Shown: one piece after another, positions 11,118 to 22,108 of the stretch
Position numbering within the stretch: position 1 is the stretch's first letter
Layout of the letters: every line of letters begins with the position of its first letter
Notes under the pieces: generated by a model
The model's input: the letters and a program-made list of their open reading frames with translations, nothing else
Database searches by the model: none
What the model was told of the DNA's origin: nothing
Program-made: the position numbers and the translations under genes
Source of the DNA: Anastrepha obliqua
Taxonomy: Eukaryota > Arthropoda > Insecta > Diptera > Tephritidae
Length of the DNA: 64,000 nucleotides
Assembly: GCF_027943255.1 (NCBI RefSeq)
Contig: NC_072893.1
Span: forward strand, 18,498,001 to 18,562,000
Reading direction: 5' to 3'

Positions 11118-14100
11118 TTACACGTCCCGCAGCGTGAGCACAACTTTAAAGCCATTAGCCAACTTCAAGATGATATCCCCTTGCAAATCAAATTGCGACT
11201 CATCCACATTTGAGTGAATATGAAATTTGCGCACCAAAGTCGACAGCAATATTTTCAGCATCAACATAGCATATTTACGTCCGACACAGCTGCGTGGACC
11301 GGCACTGAAGGGCACATAACTGTAGTAGTGACGTTTTGCCATATTTTCGGGCAAAAAATTATCCGGATCAAATTTTTCGGGATTCTCATAGCATTCCGGT
11401 CGTCGATGTACGGCATATTGGCCTATCACAACTGTAGTGCCTTTCGGTATGATGTAGGGCCCCGATGCAAGTGGCACATCCTCGTTCACTTTGCGCGCTA
11501 TAACCGGTACTGGTGGATAGAGACGAAGCGTCTCTTTAATTACGCGCTCCAAGTAGTGCATTTCTTGTGCATCGGCGAAGGTGCAATCTCTTTGCAAATT
11601 ATCGGCGAATATTTGTGTTTGCTCTTGAAAGACTCTTTCTTGTACATCCTTGTGGATACCGAGTAGACAGAGTGTGAAACTTGAACCCGCGGAGGTGGTG
11701 TCGTGACCCTGATGGAATAGAGAGGAAAGGAAATTCATATGAACATGGTTTGTATTACAAATTTTGAGTATTAAAACTGCTAAGATCCATCTCCCAGCTT
11801 AAATGGCATTGGTTAGAATTGACTAAAAACAAAGAGACGAAGATTAATTCAATGAGTCCATATTTACCGCGTAGAATTTTCAATTTGATGTTGGGAAAGA
11901 ATTTCAATGCCTTTTCTTATTTCTGTTCAACAGCGAAGTACCAGTTGCCATGAAGCAAAAGGTCTGCAAAAAAGCTAAATTACAATAAGTGCAAGCAAAG
12001 TCGCTGTGACGGCCGCCGAAGCCGAATGGGTTAATGCGTCACTACCAAGTACTAGAGGAACTCGCCATGAAATATTTGTGAAAGAAGCTCTCCGGAAGGG
12101 TATGACGCTTTTAAAGAAGACTTCGACATGCAATGTTCATGGGAAAAGTTATCCGGCGAATTATGCAGCCTTTTAAGTTAACAAGTCGACGTGTAAAGCT
12201 ACTGCTTTGACATATTAGAGGACCTCGTTATGAAATGTTCATAAGAAGAGTTCTCAGCAAGGTTATGGGGTTTTATGAGCTAACAAGTCGTAGCTTACAG
12301 CTACCAGTTTAGATGTATAAGAGATCCTCGCCATGAAATATTCGTGAGAGAAGTTGACCGGAAGATTATAGATAGATTATAGACATGCAAGCCGCTATTT
12401 ACAGCTGCAGTTCCGACATATTAGAGGACCACTCCATGAAAGGTTCGTGAGAAAAGTTTTCCGGACGTTTATGGCGCTTTGATAGCCCACAAGTCGCAGT
12501 TTACAGCTACAGTTTCGATGCATTGAGGAACTCACCATGAAATGTTCGTGCGATCTAGTCTCTGATTTCATTATTGGATGTTATAAGCTTACAAGTCGCA
12601 GTTTACATATACAAATTCGATGTATTAGAGGACTTCGCCGTGAAATTTTCGTGTAAAGAGTTGTCAGTTCCCTTGCGAAGGACCCACTTTGACAACTTCA
12701 AAACTTGTCCGTTGCGATACCATACAGGGGAAAGTGAGAGGAAAAGAGAAAGGAGGGAACTAGACAGGTGGAACCAGACAGGAAGAAAGGGCTTTGGACT
12801 AGAGGATAACGACCAATGGTTACGATTTACGTTCGTATAAACCGTTTGAAGCTACTAATGAATCTCACCAGGTGTGTAATACTCAAACCCGCAATATCCT
12901 TGTAGCGAAAAAGTGAGAGTCCAGAAGACTAAACCTTTCCCGACAAGAGGAGGGTAGTTAAGAGAAAAGTGATGAGATGATTCTAACGCGTCCTCCAGAC
13001 AGCTTCTGCAGAAAATATTTGAAGCAATAACAAGCCTCACCGCAGGACAGAATGTTAACCCTGGCCTCACCGAAGGACAGAATGTTAACCCTGGGCAAAC
13101 CGCTGTTCGAGAGTCTCGAGCAACTGTCTGGCTTAGACGTCAACAACCTAATAAGGTTCCTAAACCGCACAGACTGGATATAGTCATGCTGTAAATAACT
13201 GTTAAATAAGTTGGTAACGAGGATGTGGCAACAAAAAGGTGCGGAAGCGCTAGTTGGATTCAGGAATCACCACTTAAACCAACCAACCAACCATATAAAC
13301 TGCTTAGTTTTCCACCCAGTGCAGTGGCCTAACCACTTAACCGAACCTTAGTTGTGACAGATGGCTCGCGGAAAGAGATGCTCTGAGGAAGCAGATGGGC
13401 GGCATCTTGCCGAGCAACATAAACAGCAAAATGCTGATACGCGAGGACAGCTGGAACGCAGTAAAGAGATACATCTAGGACATACTGCGGAAAAAAAGAT
13501 AGACCTCCAGGACGTACTAAGGAAAAAAAGGTAGACCTCGAGAACGTACTACGGAAAAAGAGATAGGCCTCAACACAGCACAAAAAAGCGAAGAAGCCTC
13601 ACAGGCAGAGAGACACAAGAAGACGAGCCTATAACATGAAAGCTGGCTAGAAATACGGCGGACCTAGACGTAGGTGAATAGAATTGTTCCTTTATGGAGG
13701 CCATTCTGGGTTCTCCCGAAGTAAAGCAGAAAGTAGTCCCGGGAAGGGTGTCTCCCCAGAAGGAGTGGAGGGATTGATTGCTCTAGGGGTTTTATAAGTA
13801 ATACAGAAAGTAGTCCCTCCCAAAGTAATGCAGAAGTAGTCCCGAGAAGGGTATCACCGCCGAAGGAAAGGAGGGATTGTCCTAATGGCCACACCACTCA
13901 CGCAGTGGACGACGATCGCTGAAGGTGGCCTACCTCACCCATCAAACAAAAAAATAAAAAATAAAATAACAATAATAAAAAAACAAAACAAAAAAATAAA
14001 AAAAAACAAAAAAAGAAATAATAAAAAATAATAATAAAAAAACAAAACAAAAAAATTATAAAAAAAATTAAATTAAAAACTTCTCCAAACGGACAACTCT

Positions 14101-15885
14101 ATTAGCCGGACAACTTTCTTGAGCTGACATTTTTTTCTATACCAAATCTTATGTGTCGGAAGAACTTGCATCCTTTTGAATGACTCCTCTCTTGCGCAGA
14201 CAAAAACTGGCTGACGGTGAGTGTCCGCTTAAGAGCGGATTCACTCTACACGAACACAGACATATATAGTATAATTATAAGGAAAATGGTTTTTAAAAAA
14301 TATTTACTCAGCTGCCTTTTGAATGCGCATAAAAATCAAGAAATTCTCATAAATGTAACTAATTTTCGATTTTTACACACTTCTGTTTTTTTTTATTATT
14401 TTTTTTGTTTTTTGTTTTTTTGTTAATACCCATAAATGTAACTATTGTCTATCTTTACGCACTTTTGGTTTTTTTTTTTTTTTGTATTCTTCTTTTTTTT
14501 TGTTTTTTTCTATTTTTTGTATTTTTTTCTCTTTTTTTTTTAAATACACCTCCAAAACTTACCTCAAACAAAATCGTATTCACTTCATCCATCACATCCT
14601 TATCGGTCCATTGAATACTAGGATTCTTTGCCAGCTCCACCATTGTGTCTAACAAAGCCAACCGACGCTTAGCACCTGCACAATTCAAAGATAATAAATG
14701 AAAGAAATTAGTTACACTTTTCCGCAACAACATTGCCTTTCATCTACGTTGCTTCGCTTAATCAATAGCACTAACAAAAAAAGTCTCATTTCATTCACAA
14801 TTCACAAGTTCACAATTCCCGCTTCTAATCAGTCGCTCACCAACATTCTCCTCTTCATCGATATCATCCAAATCATCACGCAGCACTTCCTTCTTCTTGC
14901 CAACCACCTCATTTAGCGCATCCTGTTGGTCCAGCACACCATCTGTCTCCAAATTGAAATTTTCACGGCGCTCTGCGATTACGCGCTTCGTTAGCGTCAA
15001 AATTATATTCATCATACGATCGCATTTTTGACGCAATTTCGTCAAACGATAGATGGCATCGAAATGGTAGTGCGGCTTCGTCTGACGTTTCTGTATGACG
15101 TCACACATTTCAATTACCGCCTCTGCATATTTAGCACATTCCTTGCCGGTGGGTAAGTTTTTCATACCCATTGCTGTGCTAAGTAAAATTTCCACCGTAG
15201 TTTGACTCATATGCGCATGCACATCGAACTCTTGACCCAGCAATTTTTGCTCAAATTGTTGCGTAATATTTTGTGAGTGTTTAACAAAAGTCGGCACGAA
15301 ACTCTTGAGAATGGACTGATGAAAAGTAGGTGCAATCATTTTTCGATGATAACGCCAATGATTGCCTTTACTAATGAGTAGCCCGTCACCAAACCATGGC
15401 TGAAAGAATTTATACTCATAGGATTTTTCCAAGTGAACGTGACTATTTAGAATAATTTCAATGTCAGCCGGATTAGTTAGGAAGACAAGTCTAAAGTTGA
15501 AGAAGCAACCGCTAATCGTTTCGCCATATCGATTCATGTAGATCAAAGCTTTTTGCACTATCTCTGAAAAAGAAAAGTAGCAAAATTCGATGTGATTAAA
15601 TAAAAGAAGCAGCGGCCGCTTGTTTGGCTAACAAATTTATTTACCAGTTGGTGTAAGACCCACAAGCAAGTGGGCATTGCCAATCAACGGCAAGATCGGC
15701 GGTCCCGGTATAGTCCTTAGCTTCTTGTAGACATCTGTGTGGCGATACCAAATATCGTAAAGTGTTATAGCCAGCACCACACCGATCAAGGTGATGTACA
15801 ATGGATTGGGCAAGATGCGCTCCTTGGCCAGTGCAACATGGTTTGTTGCTATTCGTGTTGTGTTAAGTAGTTCCAATGTGTCCAT
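11118..15885 (-). CDS. Cytochrome P450 CYP4G, second paralog
   Basis: This is a microsomal haem monooxygenase. CYP4G enzymes decarbonylate long-chain aldehydes to cuticular hydrocarbons in oenocytes. The four exons are 15885-15645, 15563-14841, 14675-14563 and 11708-11118; all introns are GT-AG, and the join keeps frame for 555 residues. A membrane anchor lies near residues 27-46 (YITLIGVVLAITLYDIWY), followed by the proline hinge PGPPILPLIGN. The subfamily's acidic insertion is present (LRDDLDDIDEEEN). The I-helix GHDTTSAGSS starts exon 4, and ExxR is in KETLRLYPP. The haem-binding Cys (about residue 500) is in FSAGPRSCVG. Intron 3 is 2.85 kb and full of repeats. Unlike the copy at 28893-30695, it has an extra intron just before AKRR. 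It appears intact; the subfamily call is firm but the exact CYP number is not. Confidence 0.93.
12005..12046 (+). repeat. SINE head fragment in CYP4G intron
   Basis: ACGGCCGCCGAAGCCGAATGG followed by GTTAATGCGTCACTACCA is the first 40 bases of the tRNA-headed SINE. It stops where the 103-bp tandem array begins. Confidence 0.65.
12049..12665. repeat. 103-bp tandem repeat, about six units
   Basis: Units start with variants of TTAGAGGACCTCGCCATGAA at about 12049, 12211, 12314, 12417, 12520 and 12621. The last five are spaced 103, 103, 103 and 101 bases; the first spacing is longer. Each unit also carries GTTCGTGAG..AAG and ACAAGTCGCAGTTTACAG blocks. The array lies wholly inside intron 3 of the CYP4G gene. 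Confidence 0.85.
13034..13093. repeat. 30-bp direct duplication
   Basis: GCCTCACCG(C/A)AGGACAGAATG followed by TTAACCCTG occurs twice in immediate tandem with one substitution. Confidence 0.8.
13477..13572. repeat. 32-bp minisatellite, three units
   Basis: Three consecutive 32-base units begin with AGGACATACT, AGGACGTACT and AGAACGTACT. Each runs through a GGAAAAA tract to TAGACCTC or TAGGCCTC. They lie in CYP4G intron 3. Confidence 0.8.
13715..13885. repeat. Two diverged repeat units in CYP4G intron
   Basis: The block AGAAAGTAGTCCCGGGAAGG plus a following GAAGGA..GGAGGGATTG is seen at about 13725-13780 and again at about 13828-13880, with related partial sequence between them. Downstream (13940-14080) the intron is almost pure A with scattered T and C. 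At 14385-14545 it is a run of poly-T and mixed pyrimidine next to exon 3. Confidence 0.65.
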
Positions 15886-16149
15886 CGCAGTGTTGTCTAC
15901 TGCACTTCTAGCACTACTGCAATAAACTGATCGTCTACTCTAGGGGTCCGTGCAATTTGAGTGCGCTTATATGATAATGCAACTGAACAATGCAAATTGC
16001 CTACACATACACACTTTACATATCCCTGTGGAGTATAAGAGGTGTGGCAATTTAGTTCCGCGAATTCTGCAATAAAACTCAAGCGAATTAAGTTACGAAC
16101 AAACTAAGCTCTACTATCGATCTTCGAAGGATCCTTCGATGCACTACGA

Positions 16150-17040
16150 AGTGAACCTATTCAGCACCGTCGACAGAAAACTGCATCTTGAGCTCTCATA
16201 AGCCGGCTTCATAAGTTCCCTTGAAGTGCAATTTCATCTTGATGCTCAAATAGTCGGAAAGAATGATAACAGGCCTATAGAGACAGCGTTGGAAGGTCTT
16301 TTTTGCGCCAAAAACTCGTACACAATGAACGAAGACCGCGGTTTGAGCTTCCTTGATCTCTCGCCGCTCACATAATTTCGCTTGAAGAACAACTTCATGT
16401 TGAGTGAATAAGAAAAAGTCGCAAAGTTCAACATCGGGGCTATATGAAAGGTGGGCTATGTTGGAGTGCCTTTTTGCGCCAAAAACTTTTACACAATTTA
16501 TGAAGATCGCAGTTACAGACTCCTAGACCTCTTGTTTGTCGTCATTATAAGTCCCCTCGAAGAACAACTTCAGTTTGAGGAAATAAGGAAACGTCTCATG
16601 GAATGATATAAGCACTATGGAGAATGTGCAGCTATGTTGGAGTGCCTTTTTGCACCAAAAACGCTTACACAATGAACGAGGACCGCCGCTAGAGCTGCCT
16701 TGACCTCCTGTATGCTGCCGACATATTCCCTTAAAGAACAACTTCACTTTGGGTGAATAAGAAGAAGTCACAGAGGGCAACATTAAGACTGAAAAAGGGT
16801 AGCGTTGGCAGCTTTGGAATGTCTTTTTGCGCCAAAAACTCTTACACAATAAACGACGACTACGACTACAGCTTCCTTGAGCTCCTACACGGCGCTATCA
16901 TAAGCTTCTTTAAAATGCAACTTTTTGGGTGAAGCAGAAAATTTCGCAAGCGGCCATATTAGGACTGCTAAGCGTCTGCGACAGCATAGGAATCTCCTTT
17001 TTGCGTCAAAAACTCTTACCCAAAGAGCGAGGAAAGAGCT
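16150..17040. repeat. 175-bp tandem repeat upstream of CYP4G
   Basis: Five units are marked by TTTTTGCGCCAAAAACT(C/T) at about 16300, 16471, 16647, 16824 and 16998 (spacings 171, 176, 177 and 174). Each unit also has AC(A)CAATGAACGA and AAGAACAACTTCA blocks. The array starts about 270 bases upstream of the CYP4G start codon at 15885. The two minus-strand ORFs inside it (16246-16434, 16523-16849) are by-products of the repeat. Confidence 0.85.
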
Positions 17041-17214
17041 GACGCGTAGTCGAGGTCAATATTCAGAAGTTTTCGGCAAGTGTAACTAGCTACAGGATTC
17101 CAGAGTTATCCAGTCGGACTGTATGCTACATTTCAAGAAAACAAAGCGTAACATTGCCCTCGGTCTCGCCCTCGATGGCCGCTCCACACAGATTTTTAAT
17201 TCTCCAACCACTAC

Positions 17215-17300
17215 TGACTTTCTAGCGCTTTAGTGCTACTTGAGGAGAGCCAGAACGACACTTCAACCATTTCACCTACTGACTAGGTTTCTACGTCTTG
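17215..17300 (+). repeat. 3' UTR fragment of RNase H-type LINE family
   Basis: GCGCTTTAGTGCTACTTGAG followed by GAGAGCCAGAACGACACTTC and AACCATTTCACCTAC is a 3'-end motif shared with the copies ending near 17370 (minus), 19100 (plus) and 45715 (plus). Confidence 0.7.
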
Positions 17301-17364
17301 GAGTCATACGCAAATATCCAGATCTCATCTAAAGTGACCACTCAATTCATGCAACTCTGCCCTC

Positions 17365-17990
17365 TTCGTCCTATATGTAGGTAGGTAGGTAGTACTGGCA
17401 CTCTCCAAGTAGCACTAAACCATTTTCCTACCATTTTCATACCATTAAGAGGCATCCAACATTCTAATACCTACAGCCGGCCAGAGCTGTAGAGGTAATG
17501 GAGAAGTTTGATGGGATTTAGGTTGGCGCACTGCCTCAGGCTGTCGAAGAAAGGACCACCTAGCGACCTTAAACGTCTAGCCAAGCCCGGACATTTACTA
17601 AGAAAGTGCTCGATAATCTCCTTCTCTGAAGGGTCCCCACAGCTTCTGCAATAAAGAATAAATAGTAAACCGAACTTTTCCACGAGAGTACCAATCATCC
17701 AATGACCGGTAAACACAGCTACAAGTTTGTAAATTGAATGGCGAGGAGTTCTCAGAACCTTATGAATCCTCCATCTATTCTACTGCTGCCAAAGGGTTTT
17801 CGAAATAGCACATGAAGGACGGAGCTCCATCTTTTGTGCGCTTTCCTGAGGAATAAGATGTGCAATTCCTCTTTAAGAACAGACAGGGCGACGCCGATGG
17901 CAGGGTAGGACGTCTCTAAGATCAATTCATTCCCTTTCCAGACATGCCACAACAAATATTTGCAGATCAATTTTAGTTAACTTTCTCGAC
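17365..17990 (-). pseudogene. RNase H-type LINE, C-terminal third
   Basis: Two minus-strand open stretches (17752-17970 and 17471-17716) read as one broken LINE C-terminus. The first has AVLKEELHILFLRKAHKRWS. The second has FTGHWMIGTLVEKFG, then the Cys/His cluster CRSCGDPSEKEIIEHFLSKC, then LLHYLYSSGRL at the end. The family's 3' UTR motif follows on the minus strand to about 17370, ending in a GTAG run. A plus-strand copy of the same family lies at 18591-19105. Confidence 0.75.
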
Positions 17991-18590
17991 TTTTTGCTAA
18001 AAAATTGGCATTAAACTGAAGCCGACTTAAAACTTCGACAGGAACCAAAGGAAGGCTCCTTCTTTCCAAAAAGGGTCGTCAGCTCTTGTGTTATAACTTA
18101 ATTCTCGGAGCCTGAATGACACACCCAGTATACGCACATGTATACGCACGGTTTATCGAACTCTTTTGAACTTTACATTGAATGTTTTGTAGTAAGTCCC
18201 TTATAAACACAAAAATGTACATGAAATGTAATTTTAATATAAAAGTAAGTTTTATGAGTAGTTTATATACATTTAACTTACACACAATACATACATACAT
18301 TCATACATACACTTATATTTATAAATAGGAATGCTTTTCATTGATCGCTGTTCATAAGTTTTTTTGCATAATCACTTCGAATGACGCATTGGCTTGAACC
18401 AAACTTCAATTAATTAGTATGAATTTGTACGGATTTATAATTTTTCGTTGTGTTTCAAGTTCAATAATAACCAGGTGTTCCCAAACTAGGTATATTTACT
18501 TTCTTGCTGGGGAAAGGCGAGTTCAATGGCTTGGCAGGTCGAGACCAGGGTTTGCGAGAATAAAGGAAGTTGTGCATTTCGTGGCGCTGC
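17991..18590. other. Intergenic, CATA run only
   Basis: Nothing coding was recognised. A CATACATACATTCATACATAC run is at about 18290-18310. Confidence 0.45.
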
Positions 18591-19105
18591 TACTTGGTGG
18601 CATAACTGTTGTTAAAGGGGCATTGCACAACTTATCTCTCATGAAAGCATGTGCTATTTCGAAACCCATTTGGCGGCGGTACAAACGATGCAGAACCCTT
18701 AAAGTCCTGGGAAATTCACGCCAATCAATTTTTAAACTCGTAGCTGTATTTACCGGTCATTGGACAATCGGCACACACGCGGAAAAGCTCGCTTTACCCT
18801 TTAATCTTCATTGCAGGAGCTTTGGAGACCTTTCAGAGAAGGAGACTTTTGAACGCATTCTCTGTAAATGTCCAGGTTTGGCAGCAAGACGATTAAGTTC
18901 ACTGGGTGCTCTTTTCTTCTTTTTCTTTTCTCTGGGGTAGTGCTTCAACCTAAATCTCGTCCACCTTCTCTCGGTCAACAGCTCTGGCTGGCTGTAGGTT
19001 TCAGCTTGTTGGAGGTCTCATAATCGTATCAAAACGGCGCTTTAGTGCTACTTGTGGAGTGCCAGACCGGCACTTCAACCATTTTACTCTCCTATCTACC
19101 TGACT
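18591..19105 (+). pseudogene. RNase H-type LINE, C-terminal third
   Basis: The plus frame contains ALHNLSLMKACAISKPIWRR, then FTGHWTIGTHAEKLALPF and CRSFGDLSEKETFERILCKC, closely matching the minus copy at 17365-17990. A poly-T/CT run interrupts the end of the ORF. The 3' UTR motif (GCGCTTTAGTGCTACTTGTG, then GTGCCAGACCGGCACTTCAA) closes the fragment at about 19100. Confidence 0.75.
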
Positions 19106-19785
19106 AACAACGTAGCCAAGAACAGCCTAAGGATTAGGCTTCATTTTTGAGAGAACGAGATTTGAACATGAAAGCTGTGTCTATCAGTTGGAGATTCACT
19201 TTCGCAATAAACATGACAGAGAATTTTTTAAAAAAATACTGAGGTATGAAGAGATTATATCTTCATAGACGAATCACAAATGGATATCGGAAAATTTGCT
19301 AAATCTTGAAGCTACATTCATCAAGATAAGCTTGAGTACTACCAAACTACTGTAGTGTTTTACAAGCCTAAATCTAAACAAATGGCATGACATCATAACT
19401 TGAGTTCATAATATTTTTCTTTCTCTTATGTGAAACTCGCCTTGATTTTAAAACGTCAGCTGATAATCAACGCCGACTAACTTGAAGTGCATTCCTGAAG
19501 CCTGCATCACTTTTTACTGGATTTCCGGATATAATGGTGCAGGAGCAAGCAGAAGAATGCACGAAGAAGCAGCAGGAACTGGATAAACAAATCCAAGCAT
19601 TAGAGTCTCTCTTGGTTTCTACATTCACAAGTTGAGAAAAATGTTAGAGGATATTTGAACAGCGGGAAAGTTTATTTGGAATTCGTTGAAGTACTTCAAG
19701 CATAGACTGCATTCTCGGGAATCTCAACGCGGCATTGGACATGGGCTGACCATATACCAAGCAACATTTTAGGTAGATAGATAAA
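19106..19785. other. Intergenic, nothing recognised
   Basis: No coding domain or named repeat was found. Confidence 0.4.
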
Positions 19786-20050
19786 TTTTAGGTTTGCATT
19801 TCGACCGCATTTTTTTTGTGCTCTCTACTCGTCACAGAATCTCACCCAAGCCCAGTTCTCTTACTAAACTCAAGATAGAGCTGGGTTGGGCTGAGCGCAT
19901 ATGCCTTTCTTCTGAATGCAATTGGCCGAGATGTCTCAACCTACTCCACGCTATAGCTCTGCATTCAAGGAGAAAGTGTTTTGGATCATGTGCAAATGAC
20001 TACGCAATCTGCAATGGCCAACTACCTCGCATTCATTATTAAAAGAAAAT
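19786..20050 (-). pseudogene. LINE C-terminus (SSILxLxRELGLxE type)
   Basis: On the minus strand this reads VVGHCRLRSHLHMIQN and, further along, QPSSILSLVRELGLGEIL followed by a stop. The same GHC-LRSHLHM block and the same C-terminal motif recur on the plus strand at 42090-42310. The final motif alone recurs at 32690 and 36497. This is one LINE family with four relics in the window. Confidence 0.65.
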
Positions 20051-20221
20051 CCATGTGAAACGCAACGTGCCCCATGTAAGTACGCAAGCATATTTTCTCA
20101 TTAAAAATTATATTTGTTAGTGAAATCAAATACTCTCATGCTTTATCGTATCCCAAATATTGAGTACCTAGACTTTCGCAAAATTGAATAGACTTTTCAA
20201 CACTCAAATATCTTCATAATA

Positions 20222-20488
20222 ATAATAATTGGCACTTACACTCTTTTTGGGTAGTTCCCATTTGTTCCCATTTGTGGGGTGCGTCCTAAGTTTTTTTGGC
20301 ACCTCCGAACGGCAGGAGGAGCTTTTTCAAATCAGAAATACACTCGGAGGTGTGCCAATGTTTGCCGAAGGGCGACCGCTTTTCCATAAGCTTTCTATCG
20401 TTTGTTGTTTCCTACCCGGAGTTTGTAGGCCGGGCATTACCGAATCGTAGTCACTAACCAACCTATTCAGACAAGGCGACCGCCAAAA
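20222..20488 (-). mobile_element. tRNA-headed SINE, diverged copy
   Basis: On the minus strand the head is degraded (GGTTGGTTAGTGACTACGATTC). The body blocks are present: the CCTCCGAGTGTATTTCTG variant at 20338-20355, then CCGTTCGGAGGTGCC and CCATTTGTGGG. The 3' end is the family's ACCCAAAAAGAGTGTAAGTGCC variant followed by ATTATTATTAT. Confidence 0.7.
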
Positions 20489-20589
20489 AAATATTATCTT
20501 AGCAAGCAAACATTTTTCACGCTTAGTGATAAAAAAAACTGAAGGGGTATACATTCAAAATTTCAGACTATAAAAGCTAATTGAAGGTT

Positions 20590-21560
20590 CATCTTTCCCA
20601 TCTACTCTATTATCGCCCCATTTATCAAATCGAAAACGAAAGTGTTTTAGATTAATTAGCACCGCCTTTTATAGTATGGAATTGGATCAAAGAAGGCAAA
20701 TTGAAATTTAAAGAACTGAAAGCATGACGCACAAAAGCTTTTTGGACACAAGCCTTTCATATTCAAGTCTACTAATATGGCAAGCATAATAAGGCCTCAA
20801 AATAAAGACGGCATATTTCAGCTTCGACCGCACCAGAGAGTTATATAATAGCTTTGGAGAATATGGATCCACAAAGTCCGGTCTAATACGTATAATAAAA
20901 GCAAGTAGAGAATATGATTGGAGTAATTTATTTGTCTTTGAAAGGGTAATTTAGAGTCAAATGCCACATGATTTGGATTGGATAAACTAGGGCTACTAAA
21001 GGGACATAAAACCACTTGCTTACATTTAAACCTAACGGTAACGGTAACGGTATCTAAATCAGATTGAAGATTTATAAAGTCCACTGTACTTGCGATCCCC
21101 GAGTATATCCCTAAATCATAGGCATACAAGAGAAAATTTGCGTTATTTAAACAACTAGAAAATAGCATTAAAAAAAATTATAAAAAGTAGGGGACTCAGT
21201 ATACTTCCCTAGGGTACAACAGAGGACGCAATAAAAGAAGTCGATGATGCAGCACCGCAGCACAGCACAGCATCAACATTAGAAAGGAGGAGAGAAAGGA
21301 TTTAATCAATTTTAAAAGAGTGGAGTGAAATCCTAAAGCCCTCAATTTAGAAATTAAAACCCTGTGATTAGTCTTGTCAAACGCTTTTGAAAAGTCTGTG
21401 TCCACAGCGTCAACTTGAACTTTTTTTAAAATATACAATATTCTTAAAACACTGTAAGGTTTGAAACAGTGGATACTACTTCCATGAAACCATGTTGGTT
21501 CACAGAGGTTAAACGATTAACTGCAAAATAGATTTTATCTTTCATTGTAAGTTCAAATAA
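20590..21560 (-). pseudogene. Jockey-like LINE reverse transcriptase
   Basis: Minus-strand readings in several frames give HGFMEVVSTVSNLTVF, then VDAVDTDFSKAFDKTNHRVLISKL (21196-21438), then NANFLLYAYDLGIYS (20818-21168). The second is the RT palm motif with the FSKAFD core. In the third, the catalytic YADD has become YAYD, which would kill the enzyme. Stops and a low-complexity insertion break the frames. Confidence 0.7.
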
Positions 21561-21569
21561 TTTTGAAAT

Positions 21570-22106
21570 AGTTTGGCGATTGGTCTATATGGTATATCGG
21601 TATATATGGATTGGTCTAATGGGTATTGACAATATTATTTTTAATATTATTAAATAATCAGAATACTAAGAAAATTTTGAAGTATGGTATGCAGTTGTAT
21701 AGCCCATTGAATTTTGATCTAATGAAATGTAAGAGTGAAGTGATTCTAAAATTACTCTAATTTTCTAGAATTTTTTTGCTGACGGTATTGGATGTACAAT
21801 GCACAGAATCACCTACAAAAAAGGTCAAAAATCAATGCAGTTTTTAGTAATTTCAAGTAGTAGTAGAACAAAATTGAATGGGCTATAAAACTGCGTACCC
21901 GACATTTTTCTTAAAATTCTGATAAAAAATTTTAAATTTTCATGAAAATTTCTTCATTTTTTTAGTTTTCACAATAATTGAAACTTGGATTTCTAAGAGT
22001 TTTATAGAAGAATGAGCTCTATTTTCATAAAAAAATTAAAAAAACTTAAATAAATAAATTGCGAAAATTTCCCAATTAATCTACGTGCTATATTTAATAA
22101 CGCATG
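21570..22106. other. AT-rich intergenic DNA
   Basis: No feature could be supported here. Confidence 0.4.
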
Positions 22107-22108
22107 TA

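Noticed and set aside
11214..11666. 150-residue plus-strand ORF
   Set aside because: It is the antisense of CYP4G exon 4, which carries all the expected P450 motifs.
16246..16849. Two minus-strand ORFs with similar sequence (possible small gene family)
   Set aside because: Their similarity comes from the 175-bp tandem repeat; neither has a splice or domain context.
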